Below, piece by piece: positions 50,483 through 58,723 of a DNA stretch of 64,000 nt. The notes under the pieces were generated by a model. That model saw only the letters and a program-made list of their open reading frames with translations, was not told the DNA's origin and did not search any database. The DNA comes from Nocardioides cavernae (lineage in GTDB: Bacteria > Actinomycetota > Actinomycetes > Propionibacteriales > Nocardioidaceae). Location: contig NZ_JAFBCA010000001.1 in the NCBI RefSeq assembly GCF_016907475.1, forward strand, positions 3,224,001 to 3,288,000. Reading direction: 5' to 3'. Every line of letters begins with the position of its first letter. The stretch's first letter is position 1. The translations under genes and the position numbers were made by a program.

Positions 50483-51614
50483 CTGCGGCAGCCTCCTCGG
50501 CCTCGTGTCGTCGATCTTCGATCTCTGCGGCTCGTCGTCTGCTCGGCACCAGGCCCTGGGGTCGGAGGACCATCACCAGCACCAGCGCCAGGCCGAAGGC
50601 GAAGGGGCGCCACTCCTGGAGCTCGCGGAACCGCTCGGGGAGGTAGGTGAGCAGGAAGGCACCGACGAGCACACCGACGATGTTGCCCGAGCCACCGATG
50701 ACCACCATGGCCACGAAGAGGAACGACAGGTTGAGCATGAACGCGTTCGGCTCGACGTACTGCTGCTTGCTGCCGAACAACAGCCCGGCGAGCCCACCGA
50801 CGGACGCGCCGATCGCGAAGGCCCACAGCTTGAACTTGAAGCCCGCGACGCCCATGACGGCCGCGGCGTCCTCGTCCTCACGGATGGCCAGCCAGGCACG
50901 ACCGACACGGCTGTGCTCGAGGCGACTGGCCAGCCAGACGATGAGGATGAGGATGACGAGCGCCAGCCAGTACCAGCGCTCGGCGTCGATGGTGTTGAAG
51001 AACGACCGCCCGTCGATCTCCGGCCCGGGCGGCACGGGGACCTGGGTGATGCCCGCGGCGCCGCCGGTGATGGGGTCGAGGTTGCGCGCGGTGATGCGGA
51101 TGATCTCGCCGAACCCGAGGGTGACGATCGCGAGGTAGTCGCCGCGGAGCCGCAGCGTCGGAGCGCCGAGGATCACGCCCGCCGTGAGCGCCATCGCGAT
51201 CGCGATGGGGATGCACATCACGAACGGGACGGCCCACTCGTCGGACAGCCCGAAACGCGACTGAATGGCCTCCACGACCGGCGAGGACGGCGACCCGAAG
51301 AGAGCCACCGAGTAGGCGCCGAGGGCGTAGAAGCCGACATAGCCGAGGTCGAGCAGTCCGGCGAAGCCGATCACCACGTTGAGGCCGACGGCCGCGATCA
51401 TGTAGACGACGATGAGGAACAGCACGCTCGCCCAGTCGGAGCCGGTCGGGTTGAGGTCGGTGCGGATGTAGGCGAACGGCAGGATGTTGAGGAAGGGCAG
51501 GTAGAACGCGAAGGCGATGAACAGCAGCAGGCCGACGGAGCGGACCCACTTCGGGGCGCTGTCCCAGCGGTTGCCGAGGCGAAGGCCGCGGAGGGCTTCG
51601 GAGATCTGGCTCAT
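50475..51614 (-). CDS. livM: Branched-chain amino-acid ABC transporter permease LivM
   Basis: A 379-residue permease with about nine to ten helices. AAVGLNVVIGFAGLLDLGYVGFYALGAY near residue 75 is the conserved core of the family, and TLRLRGDYLAIVTLGFGEIIR near 150 is the ATPase-contact loop signature. HSRVGRAWLAIREDEDAA follows near 235. It pairs with LivH to form the membrane channel. ATG 51614 overlaps the livH stop as ATGA. Confidence 0.93.
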   Translation of the reverse strand: MSQISEALRGLRLGNRWDSAPKWVRSVGLLLFIAFAFYLPFLNILPFAYIRTDLNPTGSDWASVLFLIVVYMIAAVGLNVVIGFAGLLDLGYVGFYALGAYSVALFGSPSSPVVEAIQSRFGLSDEWAVPFVMCIPIAIAMALTAGVILGAPTLRLRGDYLAIVTLGFGEIIRITARNLDPITGGAAGITQVPVPPGPEIDGRSFFNTIDAERWYWLALVILILIVWLASRLEHSRVGRAWLAIREDEDAAAVMGVAGFKFKLWAFAIGASVGGLAGLLFGSKQQYVEPNAFMLNLSFLFVAMVVIGGSGNIVGVLVGAFLLTYLPERFRELQEWRPFAFGLALVLVMVLRPQGLVPSRRRAAEIEDRRHEAEEAAADA

Positions 51615-52582
51615 GCGCGTGCCTTTCCGAGGGACTCACCGAGCAGTCCGGTGGGCCGGAACATCAGGACCAGGACGAGGACGATGAACGCGGTGACGTC
51701 GGTCCAGCTGGAGTCCCAGATCTGCGAGGCGTACACCTCGACCACGCCCAGCAGCAGACCGCCGACCAGCGCACCGCGCAGGTTGCCGATGCCGCCCAGG
51801 ACCGCGGCGGTGAACGCCTTGATGCCGATGATGAAGCCGATGTCGAACTTCGTGATGTCGTACTGGATGGTGAACAGGAGGGCGGCGACGCCGGCCATCG
51901 CGCCACCGAGCACGAAGACGAGCATGATGACGCGCTCCTGGTTGACGCCCATCAGGGAGGCGGTGTCCGGGTCCTGCGCGACCGCGCGGACGCCGCGGCC
52001 GAGGCGGCTCTTGTTCACGAAGGTGTCCAGCGCGACCATCATGACGATGGCGCCGATGATGATCAGCAGCCGGGTGTTGGTGACAGGCAGGTCGAGGCCG
52101 GGGATCGTGAAGACGACCTTCGTCTCGATCACGGACGGCACGTTGACCGTCACGCGGCCGAACGGCGGACCGAAGAACGCTTTCAGCACCTGGCCGAACG
52201 TCTCGACGAGCACGAGCGAGCAGCCGATGCCGGTGATGAGGAAGATCAGCGGCGGAGCACCCTTCCTCCGCAGCGGCCGGTAGGCGATCCGTTCGACGGC
52301 CAGTGCGGTGCCTGCCGAGGCCAGCATCGCCGCGAGCAGCGCCAGCACGGTGGTGCCGACGACCGCGCCGACCCCCATCCCGGCCGTGGCGCCGAGGACG
52401 GTGTAGACACCGAGCACCGTCCAGGTGCCCACCATGAACACCTCGGAATGGGCGAAGTTGATCAGCTTCATCACGCCGTACACCATGGTGTAACCGAGCG
52501 CGACGAGCGCGTAGATGGATCCGCGGGTGATGCCGTCCAACGTGTGACGGTCCAACCCGCTGATCAGGGCGTCGAAGTCCAC
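51611..52582 (-). CDS. livH: Branched-chain amino-acid ABC transporter permease LivH
   Basis: A 323-residue permease with about eight helices. TRGSIYALVALGYTMVYGVMKLINFAHSE near residue 19 is the LivH N-terminal signature; RAVAQDPDTASLMGVN near 195 is the EAA-like loop. GTG 52582 has GGGAGGG about 10 bases upstream. It follows livK after a 95-base gap containing a strong hairpin that probably lowers expression of the membrane and ATPase genes relative to the binding protein. Confidence 0.93.
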   Translation of the reverse strand: MDFDALISGLDRHTLDGITRGSIYALVALGYTMVYGVMKLINFAHSEVFMVGTWTVLGVYTVLGATAGMGVGAVVGTTVLALLAAMLASAGTALAVERIAYRPLRRKGAPPLIFLITGIGCSLVLVETFGQVLKAFFGPPFGRVTVNVPSVIETKVVFTIPGLDLPVTNTRLLIIIGAIVMMVALDTFVNKSRLGRGVRAVAQDPDTASLMGVNQERVIMLVFVLGGAMAGVAALLFTIQYDITKFDIGFIIGIKAFTAAVLGGIGNLRGALVGGLLLGVVEVYASQIWDSSWTDVTAFIVLVLVLMFRPTGLLGESLGKARA

Positions 52583-52623
52583 TCAGGGCCCTCCCAGTAG
52601 TGCGGCCCGGTCCGGGCCATGGA

Positions 52624-52654
52624 GCGGGGGCGGCCGAGTCCCGGCCGCCCCCGC
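52624..52654 (-). terminator. Attenuating terminator between livK and livH
   Basis: GCGGGGGCGGCCG (52624-52636) pairs perfectly with CGGCCGCCCCCGC (52642-52654) around a 5-base loop, 23 bases after the livK stop. Partial termination here would give excess binding protein. Confidence 0.7.
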
Positions 52655-52677
52655 GGTGTCCATGCTTGGTGCCTCGA

Positions 52678-53832
52678 TCAGCCCTCGGGCTTGACCTCGA
52701 CCTCGGGCGTGAGCGTGCCGTCGACGTTCTTGTAGGCCCAGTAGGAGACCTGGTCCTTCGGCACGTCACCGGCGTCGTCGAAGGCGATGTCCTTGCTGAG
52801 ACCCTCGCCCTCGTAGTCGTTGACGAACGTGAGGACTTCCTCGCGGGTGCGAGCGCCGTCGTCCAGCGCGGCGAGGAAGACGCTCATCGCGTCGTAGCCC
52901 TCAGCAGCGTAGGCGCCGGGCGCACTGCCGAACGCCTCCTCGAAGTCGGCAGCGAAGGTGCTGTCCTCCTCGATCGGAGCACAGGGGCACATCACGACCG
53001 CGCCCTCGCCGGCGTCGCCCACGGCGTTGCCGAAGTCGGCACCGAAGAGGCCGTCACCACCGACGAACGGGGCCTCGATGCCCGCGTCGCGGATCTGCTT
53101 GAGCAGCGGAGCCGCCTCGGCGATGTAGCCGCCGTAGAAGATGGCGTCGGGCTCGGCCGACTCGATCTTCGAGATCGTCGGGGCGAAGTCGGTCTGGCCC
53201 ACCTGCGTCTTGTCGCGCTGGACCATCGCGTCGCCGAGGGTCTCCTCGACGCGGTCGGCCAGCGGCTCGCCGTAGGCCTCGGAGTTGTCGACGACGAAGA
53301 CCTTGGAGGCGCCGACCTCGTCGGTGAGGTACTTCGCGATCGCTGCGCCCTGGTAGTCGTCGTAGGGCACGAGCCGGTGGAAGACCTCGACCGGGTCGTC
53401 CTGGGTCAGGTCGGTCGCGGTCGCCGACTGGCTGATCATCGGGACGCCGCCATCCTGGTAGATGGTCTTCGTCGCGCGGGTCTCGCCGGAGAACGCGCCA
53501 CCGAGGACACCGATGAACGTGTCGTCGCCGGCGATCTGGGTCGCGACGGGCGTGGCCTTGGCCGGGTCGCCCTCGGTGTCGAAGCGCTCGAGGGTCACCT
53601 CGCACTCGTCGTTGTCCCACTGGTCGATCGCCAGCTCGGCGCCGTCCACGGACGGGAGGACGATGCTGGCGTTGGCGCCGGAGAGGGCACCCATCGCACC
53701 GATCTTGAAGTTGCAGTCCTCGCCGCCGGCGTCACTGCCGCCGCCGTCGTCGGTCGTGCCGCACGCGGTCAGCGCAAGGCCGGCCACAGCCGTGAACGCG
53801 ACAGCCTGCCACGTCTTGGATGAGCGGATCAT
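52678..53832 (-). CDS. livK: Branched-chain amino-acid ABC transporter substrate-binding lipoprotein
   Basis: A 384-residue Peripla_BP_6 protein. The lipobox ALTAC places the lipidated Cys at residue 24, followed by a Gly/Ser/Asp linker. KIGAMGALSGANASI near residue 44 opens the binding fold, and GVLGGAFSGETRATKTIYQDGG and ISQSATATDL near 120 are ligand-side segments. It captures leucine/isoleucine/valine or related amino acids outside the membrane for LivHM. ATG 53832 is chosen because GGAGGG lies just upstream; the GTG at 53844 is part of that ribosome-binding site. First gene of the operon, with a 201-base upstream region. Confidence 0.92.
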   Translation of the reverse strand: MIRSSKTWQAVAFTAVAGLALTACGTTDDGGGSDAGGEDCNFKIGAMGALSGANASIVLPSVDGAELAIDQWDNDECEVTLERFDTEGDPAKATPVATQIAGDDTFIGVLGGAFSGETRATKTIYQDGGVPMISQSATATDLTQDDPVEVFHRLVPYDDYQGAAIAKYLTDEVGASKVFVVDNSEAYGEPLADRVEETLGDAMVQRDKTQVGQTDFAPTISKIESAEPDAIFYGGYIAEAAPLLKQIRDAGIEAPFVGGDGLFGADFGNAVGDAGEGAVVMCPCAPIEEDSTFAADFEEAFGSAPGAYAAEGYDAMSVFLAALDDGARTREEVLTFVNDYEGEGLSKDIAFDDAGDVPKDQVSYWAYKNVDGTLTPEVEVKPEG

Positions 53833-54033
53833 GGATCCCTCCACAGTTCTATGGGCTGTCCACCTCGGCAGCCTCTCGGCGGGAACCTAACACTCTGGAT
53901 GTGGCCCAGGACACGATTGAACGGCCTGAGTTGCGTGCCGTTGCCGTTTCGTGACCAACCGGTCTGTACCGGAAACCCGCGCGAAACACGCGACGGCGGT
54001 CCTGGCCTTGAGCAGACCTTGACGAGCCCTGGA

Positions 54034-54681
54034 TCAGGAGGGGTCCGCCGGTCCGCGGTCGACGTCGCCGAGCCCGGCGACCCCGTGCTCCACGACGCCG
54101 TCGGAGACCTGCTTCATCGACAGCCGGAGGTCCATCGCGGTCTTCTGGATCCAGCGGAAGGCATCGGGCTCGCTCAGCCGGAGCTTCTCCTGGAGCACGC
54201 TCTTGGCACGGTCGACGGACTTGCGCGTCGCCAGCGACTCCTGGAGGTCGGACACCTCGCGCTCCAGCACCGTGATCTCGGCGTAGCGGCTGACCGCCAT
54301 CTCGATCGCGGGCACCAGGTCGCCGCGCTGGAACGGCTTGACGAGGTAGGCCATCGCGCCGGCGTCGCGCGCCCGCGCCACGAGGTCGCGCTGGGAGAAC
54401 GCGGTGAGGATGACGACCGGGGCGATCCGCTCCCCCGCGATCGTCTCGGCGGCCGCGATCCCGTCGAGCACGGGCATCCTGACGTCGAGGATGACCAGGT
54501 CGGGTCGCAGCTCGCGCGCCAGCTCGATCGCCCGCTGACCGTCTCCGGCCTGGCCCACGACGTCGTACCCCTCCTCGCCGAGCATCTCGGCGAGGTCCAT
54601 GCGGATGAGCGCCTCGTCCTCGGCGATCACGACCCGGCGTACGCCGTCTGCGGGGGTGCTGCTCTCAACGGGCTGCGTCAC
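54034..54681 (-). CDS. pdtaR: ANTAR-domain response regulator (PdtaR-like)
   Basis: A 215-residue two-domain regulator. The receiver domain has the acidic pair in VVIAEDEALIRMD, phospho-acceptor Asp in LVILDVRMPVLDG near residue 70, Thr in VILTAFSQRD and Lys in LVKPFQRG. A coiled segment leads to the ANTAR RNA-binding domain (SVDRAKSVLQEKLRLSEPDAFRWIQKTAMD, about residues 155-200; quoted in part). ANTAR proteins bind paired hairpins in mRNA and prevent termination. The mycobacterial homologue Rv1626 works with kinase PdtaS; no kinase is adjacent here. GTG 54681 follows TAGCCT by 7 bases (leaderless). Confidence 0.93.
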   Translation of the reverse strand: MTQPVESSTPADGVRRVVIAEDEALIRMDLAEMLGEEGYDVVGQAGDGQRAIELARELRPDLVILDVRMPVLDGIAAAETIAGERIAPVVILTAFSQRDLVARARDAGAMAYLVKPFQRGDLVPAIEMAVSRYAEITVLEREVSDLQESLATRKSVDRAKSVLQEKLRLSEPDAFRWIQKTAMDLRLSMKQVSDGVVEHGVAGLGDVDRGPADPS

Positions 54682-54688
54682 GACGGCA

Positions 54689-54707
54689 AGGCTAGTTCCG
54701 CTACGGT
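54689..54707. promoter_or_regulatory. Back-to-back promoters of pdtaR and tRNA-Leu
   Basis: TAGCCT on the minus strand (54694-54689) is 7 bases before the pdtaR GTG. TACGGT on the plus strand (54702-54707) ends 11 bases before the tRNA. No clear -35 boxes were recognised. Confidence 0.4.
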
Positions 54708-54718
54708 GTGCGCACCCA

Positions 54719-54801
54719 GCCGGGTTGGCGGAATGGCAGACGCGGTGGTCTCAAACACCACTGCCCGCAAGGGCGTGTGGGTTCGACTCCCACACCCGGC
54801 A
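54719..54801 (+). tRNA. tRNA-Leu (CAA)
   Basis: A class II tRNA of 83 bases. The acceptor stem GCCGGGT pairs with ACCCGGC, the anticodon stem GTGGT/ACCAC encloses loop CTCAAAC with anticodon CAA, the long variable arm is TGCCC-GCAA-GGGCG, and the T arm is GTGGG-TTCGACT-CCCAC. CCA is not encoded. It reads UUG codons, which are rare in this GC-rich genome. It lies between divergent pdtaR and a broken HTH/LAGLIDADG gene. Confidence 0.93.
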
Positions 54802-54838
54802 CACCCTCGGTGTCGGTGGCAACCGCCACGCTCGGCAC

Positions 54839-55616
54839 GTGCCCCACATCCGCCCGCAGTCGGTCGTCGACTCGGCCCTCAGGTGCTCAGCTCGCGGAAT
54901 GCTCGATGCCGACAACGCAGCCCGACACGGCGTGGCGGTCAAGACGATCCGCAGGTGGCGCAGGCTCTACCAGCGCCGAGGGCTGTCCCGGGGCAAGGCC
55001 ATCTCGCCCCACCGTGCCCGCGCTGCGACGGAGCGGCTCTCGACGGCGACGCGTACGCCGAGCTCCTCGGCTGGTACCTCGGCGACGGCCACATCTCGAG
55101 CGGTCGTCGCGGCGTCCACAACCTGCACGTCTACAACGACGAACGCTACGTCGACCTCAACGCAGGCCTGCTGCGGCTGATGGCCACGGTGAAGCCGGGG
55201 GGCAGGCCGCACACCCGACGGAGGCCGGGTGTGGTCATCACGACCGTGTCGTGGAAGCACTGGCCCTGCCTGTTCCCGCAACACGGCCCGGGTCGGAAGC
55301 ACGAGCGAGCGATCGTCCTCGCCGAGTGGCAGGACGAGATCGTCCGGGCGTCTCCCTCAGCGTTCCTCCGCGGCCTCTTCCACTCCGACGGTGCACGCGT
55401 CAACAACTGGCCACGAGGGTCGTCGCGGGCGAGAAGCGACGCTACGACTACCCGCGCTGGCAGTTCAGCAACCGCTCCGACGACATCATGGGGCTCTGCT
55501 GCTGGGCCCTCGACCTCGTGGACGTCCCCTGGCGGCGTTCCGGACCGTGGACGGTGTCCGTCTCGACGCGGGACGCAGTCGCGCGACTGGACACGCTGGT
55601 CGGCCCGAAGAGCTAG
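54839..55616 (+). pseudogene. Frameshifted HTH + LAGLIDADG endonuclease-like gene
   Basis: Three consecutive frames carry one continuous homology. From GTG 54839, VPHIRPQSVVDSALRCSARG and an HTH (AARHGVAVKTIRRWRRL) read in one frame to about 55010. CPRCDG (from 55015), AELLGWYLGDGHIS and FLRGLFHSDGARVNNW read in the next frame to about 55410. VVAGEKRRYDYPRWQFSN and the end VGPKS read in the third, stopping at 55616. Each change equals loss of one base. Intact homologues, widespread in actinobacteria and often labelled transcriptional regulators, combine an HTH, a CxxC motif and two LAGLIDADG motifs, as here. It is either a recent pseudogene or carries assembly indels. It sits 37 bases after tRNA-Leu. 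Confidence 0.75.
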
Positions 55617-55617
55617 G

Positions 55618-57063
55618 TCAGCGGCGACGGTAGGCCGGTGCGGCCCCGTCGATGGCGTCGCCCATCCGGTGGATCCGCAGCGCGTTGGTCGAGCCCGGGA
55701 TGCCGGGCGGGCTGCCGGCGATGATCACGACGAGGTCGCCCTTCGTCACCCGGCCGATGTGGAGCAGCGCCTCGTCGACCTGGCGGACCATCTCGTCGGT
55801 GTGCTCCACGTCGGCGCCGAGGAACGTCTCGACGCCCCACGTCAGCGCGAGCTGGGAGCGGGTGCGTGCCGCGGGGGTGAAGGCGAGGACGGGGATGGGA
55901 CCGCGGTAGCGGGAGAGCCGCTTCGCGGAGTCGCCGCTGACGGTGAAGGCGACGACGTACTTCGCCTCGACGCGCTCGGCGACCTCGGCGGCCGCCTTGG
56001 CGATGATGCCGCCGCGGGTGTGCGGCTGCCACTCCACGGCCGCCATGTGGCTGAGCCCGTGCTCCTCGGTGGACTCCACGATGCGGGCCATGGTCTCAAC
56101 GGCGACGATGGGGTGCTCCCCCACGCTCGTCTCGCCCGACAACATCACCGCGTCGGCACCGTCGAGCACGGCGTTGGCGACGTCGCTGGCCTCGGCGCGC
56201 GTCGGCGCCGGCGAGCTGATCATCGACTCGAGCATCTGGGTGGCGACGATGACGGGCTTCGCGTTGCGGCGGGCCTTGTCGATGATGAGCTTCTGGTGGA
56301 TCGGCACGTCCTCGAGCGGGCACTCCACGCCGAGGTCACCGCGCGCGACCATGATGCCGTCGAAGGCGTCGACGATCTCGTCGATGTTGTCGATCGCCTG
56401 GGGCTTCTCGATCTTGGCGATGATCGGCACGAAGATGCTCTCCTCGTCCATGATCGCGCGCACGTCCGCGGCGTCGGTCGCGCTGCGCACGAAGCTGAGT
56501 GCGATGAAGTCCACGCCGAGCTTCAGCGCCCAGCGCAGGTCCTCGGTGTCCTTCTCCGACAGCGCCGGGACCGACACGGCGACGCCGGGCAGGTTGATGC
56601 CCTTGTTGTTGGAGACCTTGCCGGGCACGACGACCTCGGTGACGACGTCGGTGTCGTCGACAGAGACGACCTTGAGCCGGACCTTGCCGTCGTCGATCAG
56701 GAGCGGGTCGCCGGGCTTCACGTCGCCGGGCAGACCCTTGTAGGTCGTGCCGCAGATGTCGACGGTGCCCTCGACGTCGCGGGTGGTGATGGTGAAGGTG
56801 GCGCCACGCTTCAGCTTCACCGGGCCGTCGGCGAACCGCTCGAGGCGGATCTTGGGGCCCTGCAGGTCGGCGAAGATGCCGATCGCGTGGCCGGTGTCGT
56901 CGGAGGCCTGCCGGACCAGCCGGTAGACGGCCTCGTGGTCGGCGTACGCCCCGTGGCTCATGTTGAGCCTCGCGACGTCCATGCCGGCCTCGACGAGGGA
57001 TCGGATCCCCTCGGGGGTGTTCACCGCGGGACCGAGGGTGCAGACGATCTTTGCTCTACGCAC
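55618..57063 (-). CDS. pyk: Pyruvate kinase
   Basis: A 481-residue glycolytic enzyme converting phosphoenolpyruvate and ADP to pyruvate and ATP. AKIVCTLGPAVNTPEGI opens the barrel, ARLNMSHG near residue 32, the catalytic-lysine motif IIAKIEKPQAI near 217 and MVARGDLGVE near 240 (Mg ligands) are intact, followed by ATQMLESMISSPAPTRAEASD and the C-terminal allosteric domain. The frame extends upstream, but GTG 57063 is chosen because TAGGGT lies 7 bases before it and this start matches the usual N-terminus. The stop is 1 base from the convergent LAGLIDADG pseudogene. Confidence 0.96.
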   Translation of the reverse strand: MRRAKIVCTLGPAVNTPEGIRSLVEAGMDVARLNMSHGAYADHEAVYRLVRQASDDTGHAIGIFADLQGPKIRLERFADGPVKLKRGATFTITTRDVEGTVDICGTTYKGLPGDVKPGDPLLIDDGKVRLKVVSVDDTDVVTEVVVPGKVSNNKGINLPGVAVSVPALSEKDTEDLRWALKLGVDFIALSFVRSATDAADVRAIMDEESIFVPIIAKIEKPQAIDNIDEIVDAFDGIMVARGDLGVECPLEDVPIHQKLIIDKARRNAKPVIVATQMLESMISSPAPTRAEASDVANAVLDGADAVMLSGETSVGEHPIVAVETMARIVESTEEHGLSHMAAVEWQPHTRGGIIAKAAAEVAERVEAKYVVAFTVSGDSAKRLSRYRGPIPVLAFTPAARTRSQLALTWGVETFLGADVEHTDEMVRQVDEALLHIGRVTKGDLVVIIAGSPPGIPGSTNALRIHRMGDAIDGAAPAYRRR

Positions 57064-57070
57064 GTGCTTC

Positions 57071-57076
57071 ACCCTA
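57071..57076 (-). promoter_or_regulatory. -10 box deciding the pyk start
   Basis: TAGGGT on the minus strand, 7 bases before GTG 57063. It excludes the in-frame GTG at 57072, which would overlap the -10. Confidence 0.5.
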
Positions 57077-57116
57077 TCGGAGATTGGATCGTTCCAAAGC
57101 CCTCGGCTCGCGCCGC

Positions 57117-57166
57117 GCGGTGAGTGAGACAGGTTTTCGCGAGGAGAAACCTGCCTCACTCACCGC
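57117..57166 (-). terminator. Intrinsic terminator after gltD
   Basis: Bases 57117-57136 (starting GCGGTGAGTGAG) pair with 57147-57166 over 20 positions with one mismatch and a 10-base loop, 10 bases after the gltD stop. It ends with AAA/TTT pairing at the loop side and separates gltBD from pyk. Confidence 0.75.
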
Positions 57167-57176
57167 CCGCGACCGT

Positions 57177-58661
57177 TCAGACGACGAGCGGGCGCTCGTG
57201 CGGCTTGATCGGCGCGGGCAGCGTGGTCGAACCGGTGAGGTAGGAGTCGACGGCCGCGGCGGCGCTGCGACCCTCGGCGATCGCCCAGACGATCAGCGAC
57301 TGCCCGCGACCCACGTCGCCGGCGACGTAGACGCCCGGCACGGAGGCGGCGTACGACGCGTCGCGCCGGACGTTGCCCCGCTCGTCGAGGTCGACCCCCA
57401 GCTGGTCGATCAGGCCGGGACCCTCGGGGCGGGTGCGCTCCGGACCGGTGAAGCCCATCGCGAGCAGCACCAGCTGTGCCGGGATGTCGCGCTCGGTGCC
57501 CTCGACCGGCTGGAACTTCGCGTCGACCTCGACCAGCCGGAGCGACGCGACGTGGCCGCCGGCGTCGCCGACGAACTCCTGCGTCGACACGGCGTAGACA
57601 CGGTCGCCGCCCTCCTCGTGGGCCGAGGACACCCGGAAGGTCATCGGGTACGTCGGCCACGGCTGGCCCTCGGGCCGGTCCTCGCCGGGCTGCGGCATGA
57701 TCTCCAGCTGCGTGATCGACCGGGCGCCCTGGCGGATCGACGTGCCGAGGCAGTCGGCGCCGGTGTCACCGCCGCCGATGATGACGACGTCCTTGTCGGT
57801 CGCCACGATCTGCTCCGTGCCGTCGGCGGTCGGGGCCTCCCCGAGCGCGACGCGGTTGGCCTGCGGCAGGAACTCCATCGCCTGGTGGATCCCACCGAGC
57901 TCCCGGCCGGGGACGGGCAGGTCGCGCGCGGCGGTCGCACCCATGGCGAGCACCACCGCGTCGTAGCGGTCGAGCAGCTTGTCGCCGGTCAGGTCGCCGC
58001 CGACGTCCACCCCGGCGCGGAAGACGGTACCCTCACGACGCATCTGGTCCAGGCGCCGGTCGAGGTGCTTCTTCTCCATCTTGAACTCGGGGATGCCGTA
58101 GCGCAGCAGGCCGCCGATCTTGTCGGCCCGCTCGTAGACCGCGACGGTGTGACCGGCGCGGGTGAGCTGCTGGGCGGCAGCGAGTCCGGCCGGCCCGGAG
58201 CCGATCACGGCCACGGTCTTGCCCGAGAGCCACTCCGGCGGCTGGGGGCGGACGTAGCCCGAGCCCCAGGCGCGGTCGATGATCGAGACCTCGACGTTCT
58301 TGATCGTCACCGGGTCCTGGTTGATGCCCAGCACGCAGGCGGTCTCGCAGGGGGCCGGGCACAGGCGGCCGGTGAACTCCGGGAAGTTGTTGGTCGCGTG
58401 GAGCCGGTCCATCGCGCCGTCCCAGTCGTCGCGCCAGACCAGGTCGTTCCACTCCGGGATGATGTTGCCCAGCGGGCACCCCTGGTGGCAGAACGGGATG
58501 CCGCAGTCCATGCAGCGGCCCGCCTGGGTGTTGATGATCGGCAGCAGCGCGCGGCCGATGCCGTCGGGATAGACCTCGTCCCAGTCCTGGACGCGCTCGG
58601 CGACGTCGCGACGGGAGGCGACCTCGCGGCCGTGCTTCAGGAAGCCCTTCGGGTCAGCCAT
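57177..58661 (-). CDS. gltD: Glutamate synthase small subunit
   Basis: A 494-residue NADPH-dependent subunit that feeds electrons to GltB. The N-terminal iron-sulfur region has CMDCGIPFCHQGCPLGN near residue 47 and CPAPCETACVLG near 103. The FAD-binding motif VIGSGPAGLAAAQQL is near 151, and the NADPH-binding motif IIGGGDTGADC near 290. MGFTGPERT near the end matches the family. ATG 58661 is used. It lies 62 bases after gltB on the same strand and is followed by a strong terminator, so gltBD is an operon. Confidence 0.96.
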   Translation of the reverse strand: MADPKGFLKHGREVASRRDVAERVQDWDEVYPDGIGRALLPIINTQAGRCMDCGIPFCHQGCPLGNIIPEWNDLVWRDDWDGAMDRLHATNNFPEFTGRLCPAPCETACVLGINQDPVTIKNVEVSIIDRAWGSGYVRPQPPEWLSGKTVAVIGSGPAGLAAAQQLTRAGHTVAVYERADKIGGLLRYGIPEFKMEKKHLDRRLDQMRREGTVFRAGVDVGGDLTGDKLLDRYDAVVLAMGATAARDLPVPGRELGGIHQAMEFLPQANRVALGEAPTADGTEQIVATDKDVVIIGGGDTGADCLGTSIRQGARSITQLEIMPQPGEDRPEGQPWPTYPMTFRVSSAHEEGGDRVYAVSTQEFVGDAGGHVASLRLVEVDAKFQPVEGTERDIPAQLVLLAMGFTGPERTRPEGPGLIDQLGVDLDERGNVRRDASYAASVPGVYVAGDVGRGQSLIVWAIAEGRSAAAAVDSYLTGSTTLPAPIKPHERPLVV

Positions 58662-58723
58662 GCTGGTTCACCTTCTTCGCAGGAGAGTGGGTGGTCGTCG
58701 GGTGGGTGCGGGGTGCCGTCCGG

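Noticed and set aside
54719..55616. Integrated mobile element using tRNA-Leu as attachment site
   Set aside because: No integrase and no repeat of the tRNA 3' end downstream were seen; the region is under 1 kb.
53851..57123. A 1090-residue plus-strand open frame spanning pdtaR, the tRNA and pyk
   Set aside because: Only the short part at about 55015-55410 shows real homology (LAGLIDADG); the rest is antisense to pdtaR and pyk.
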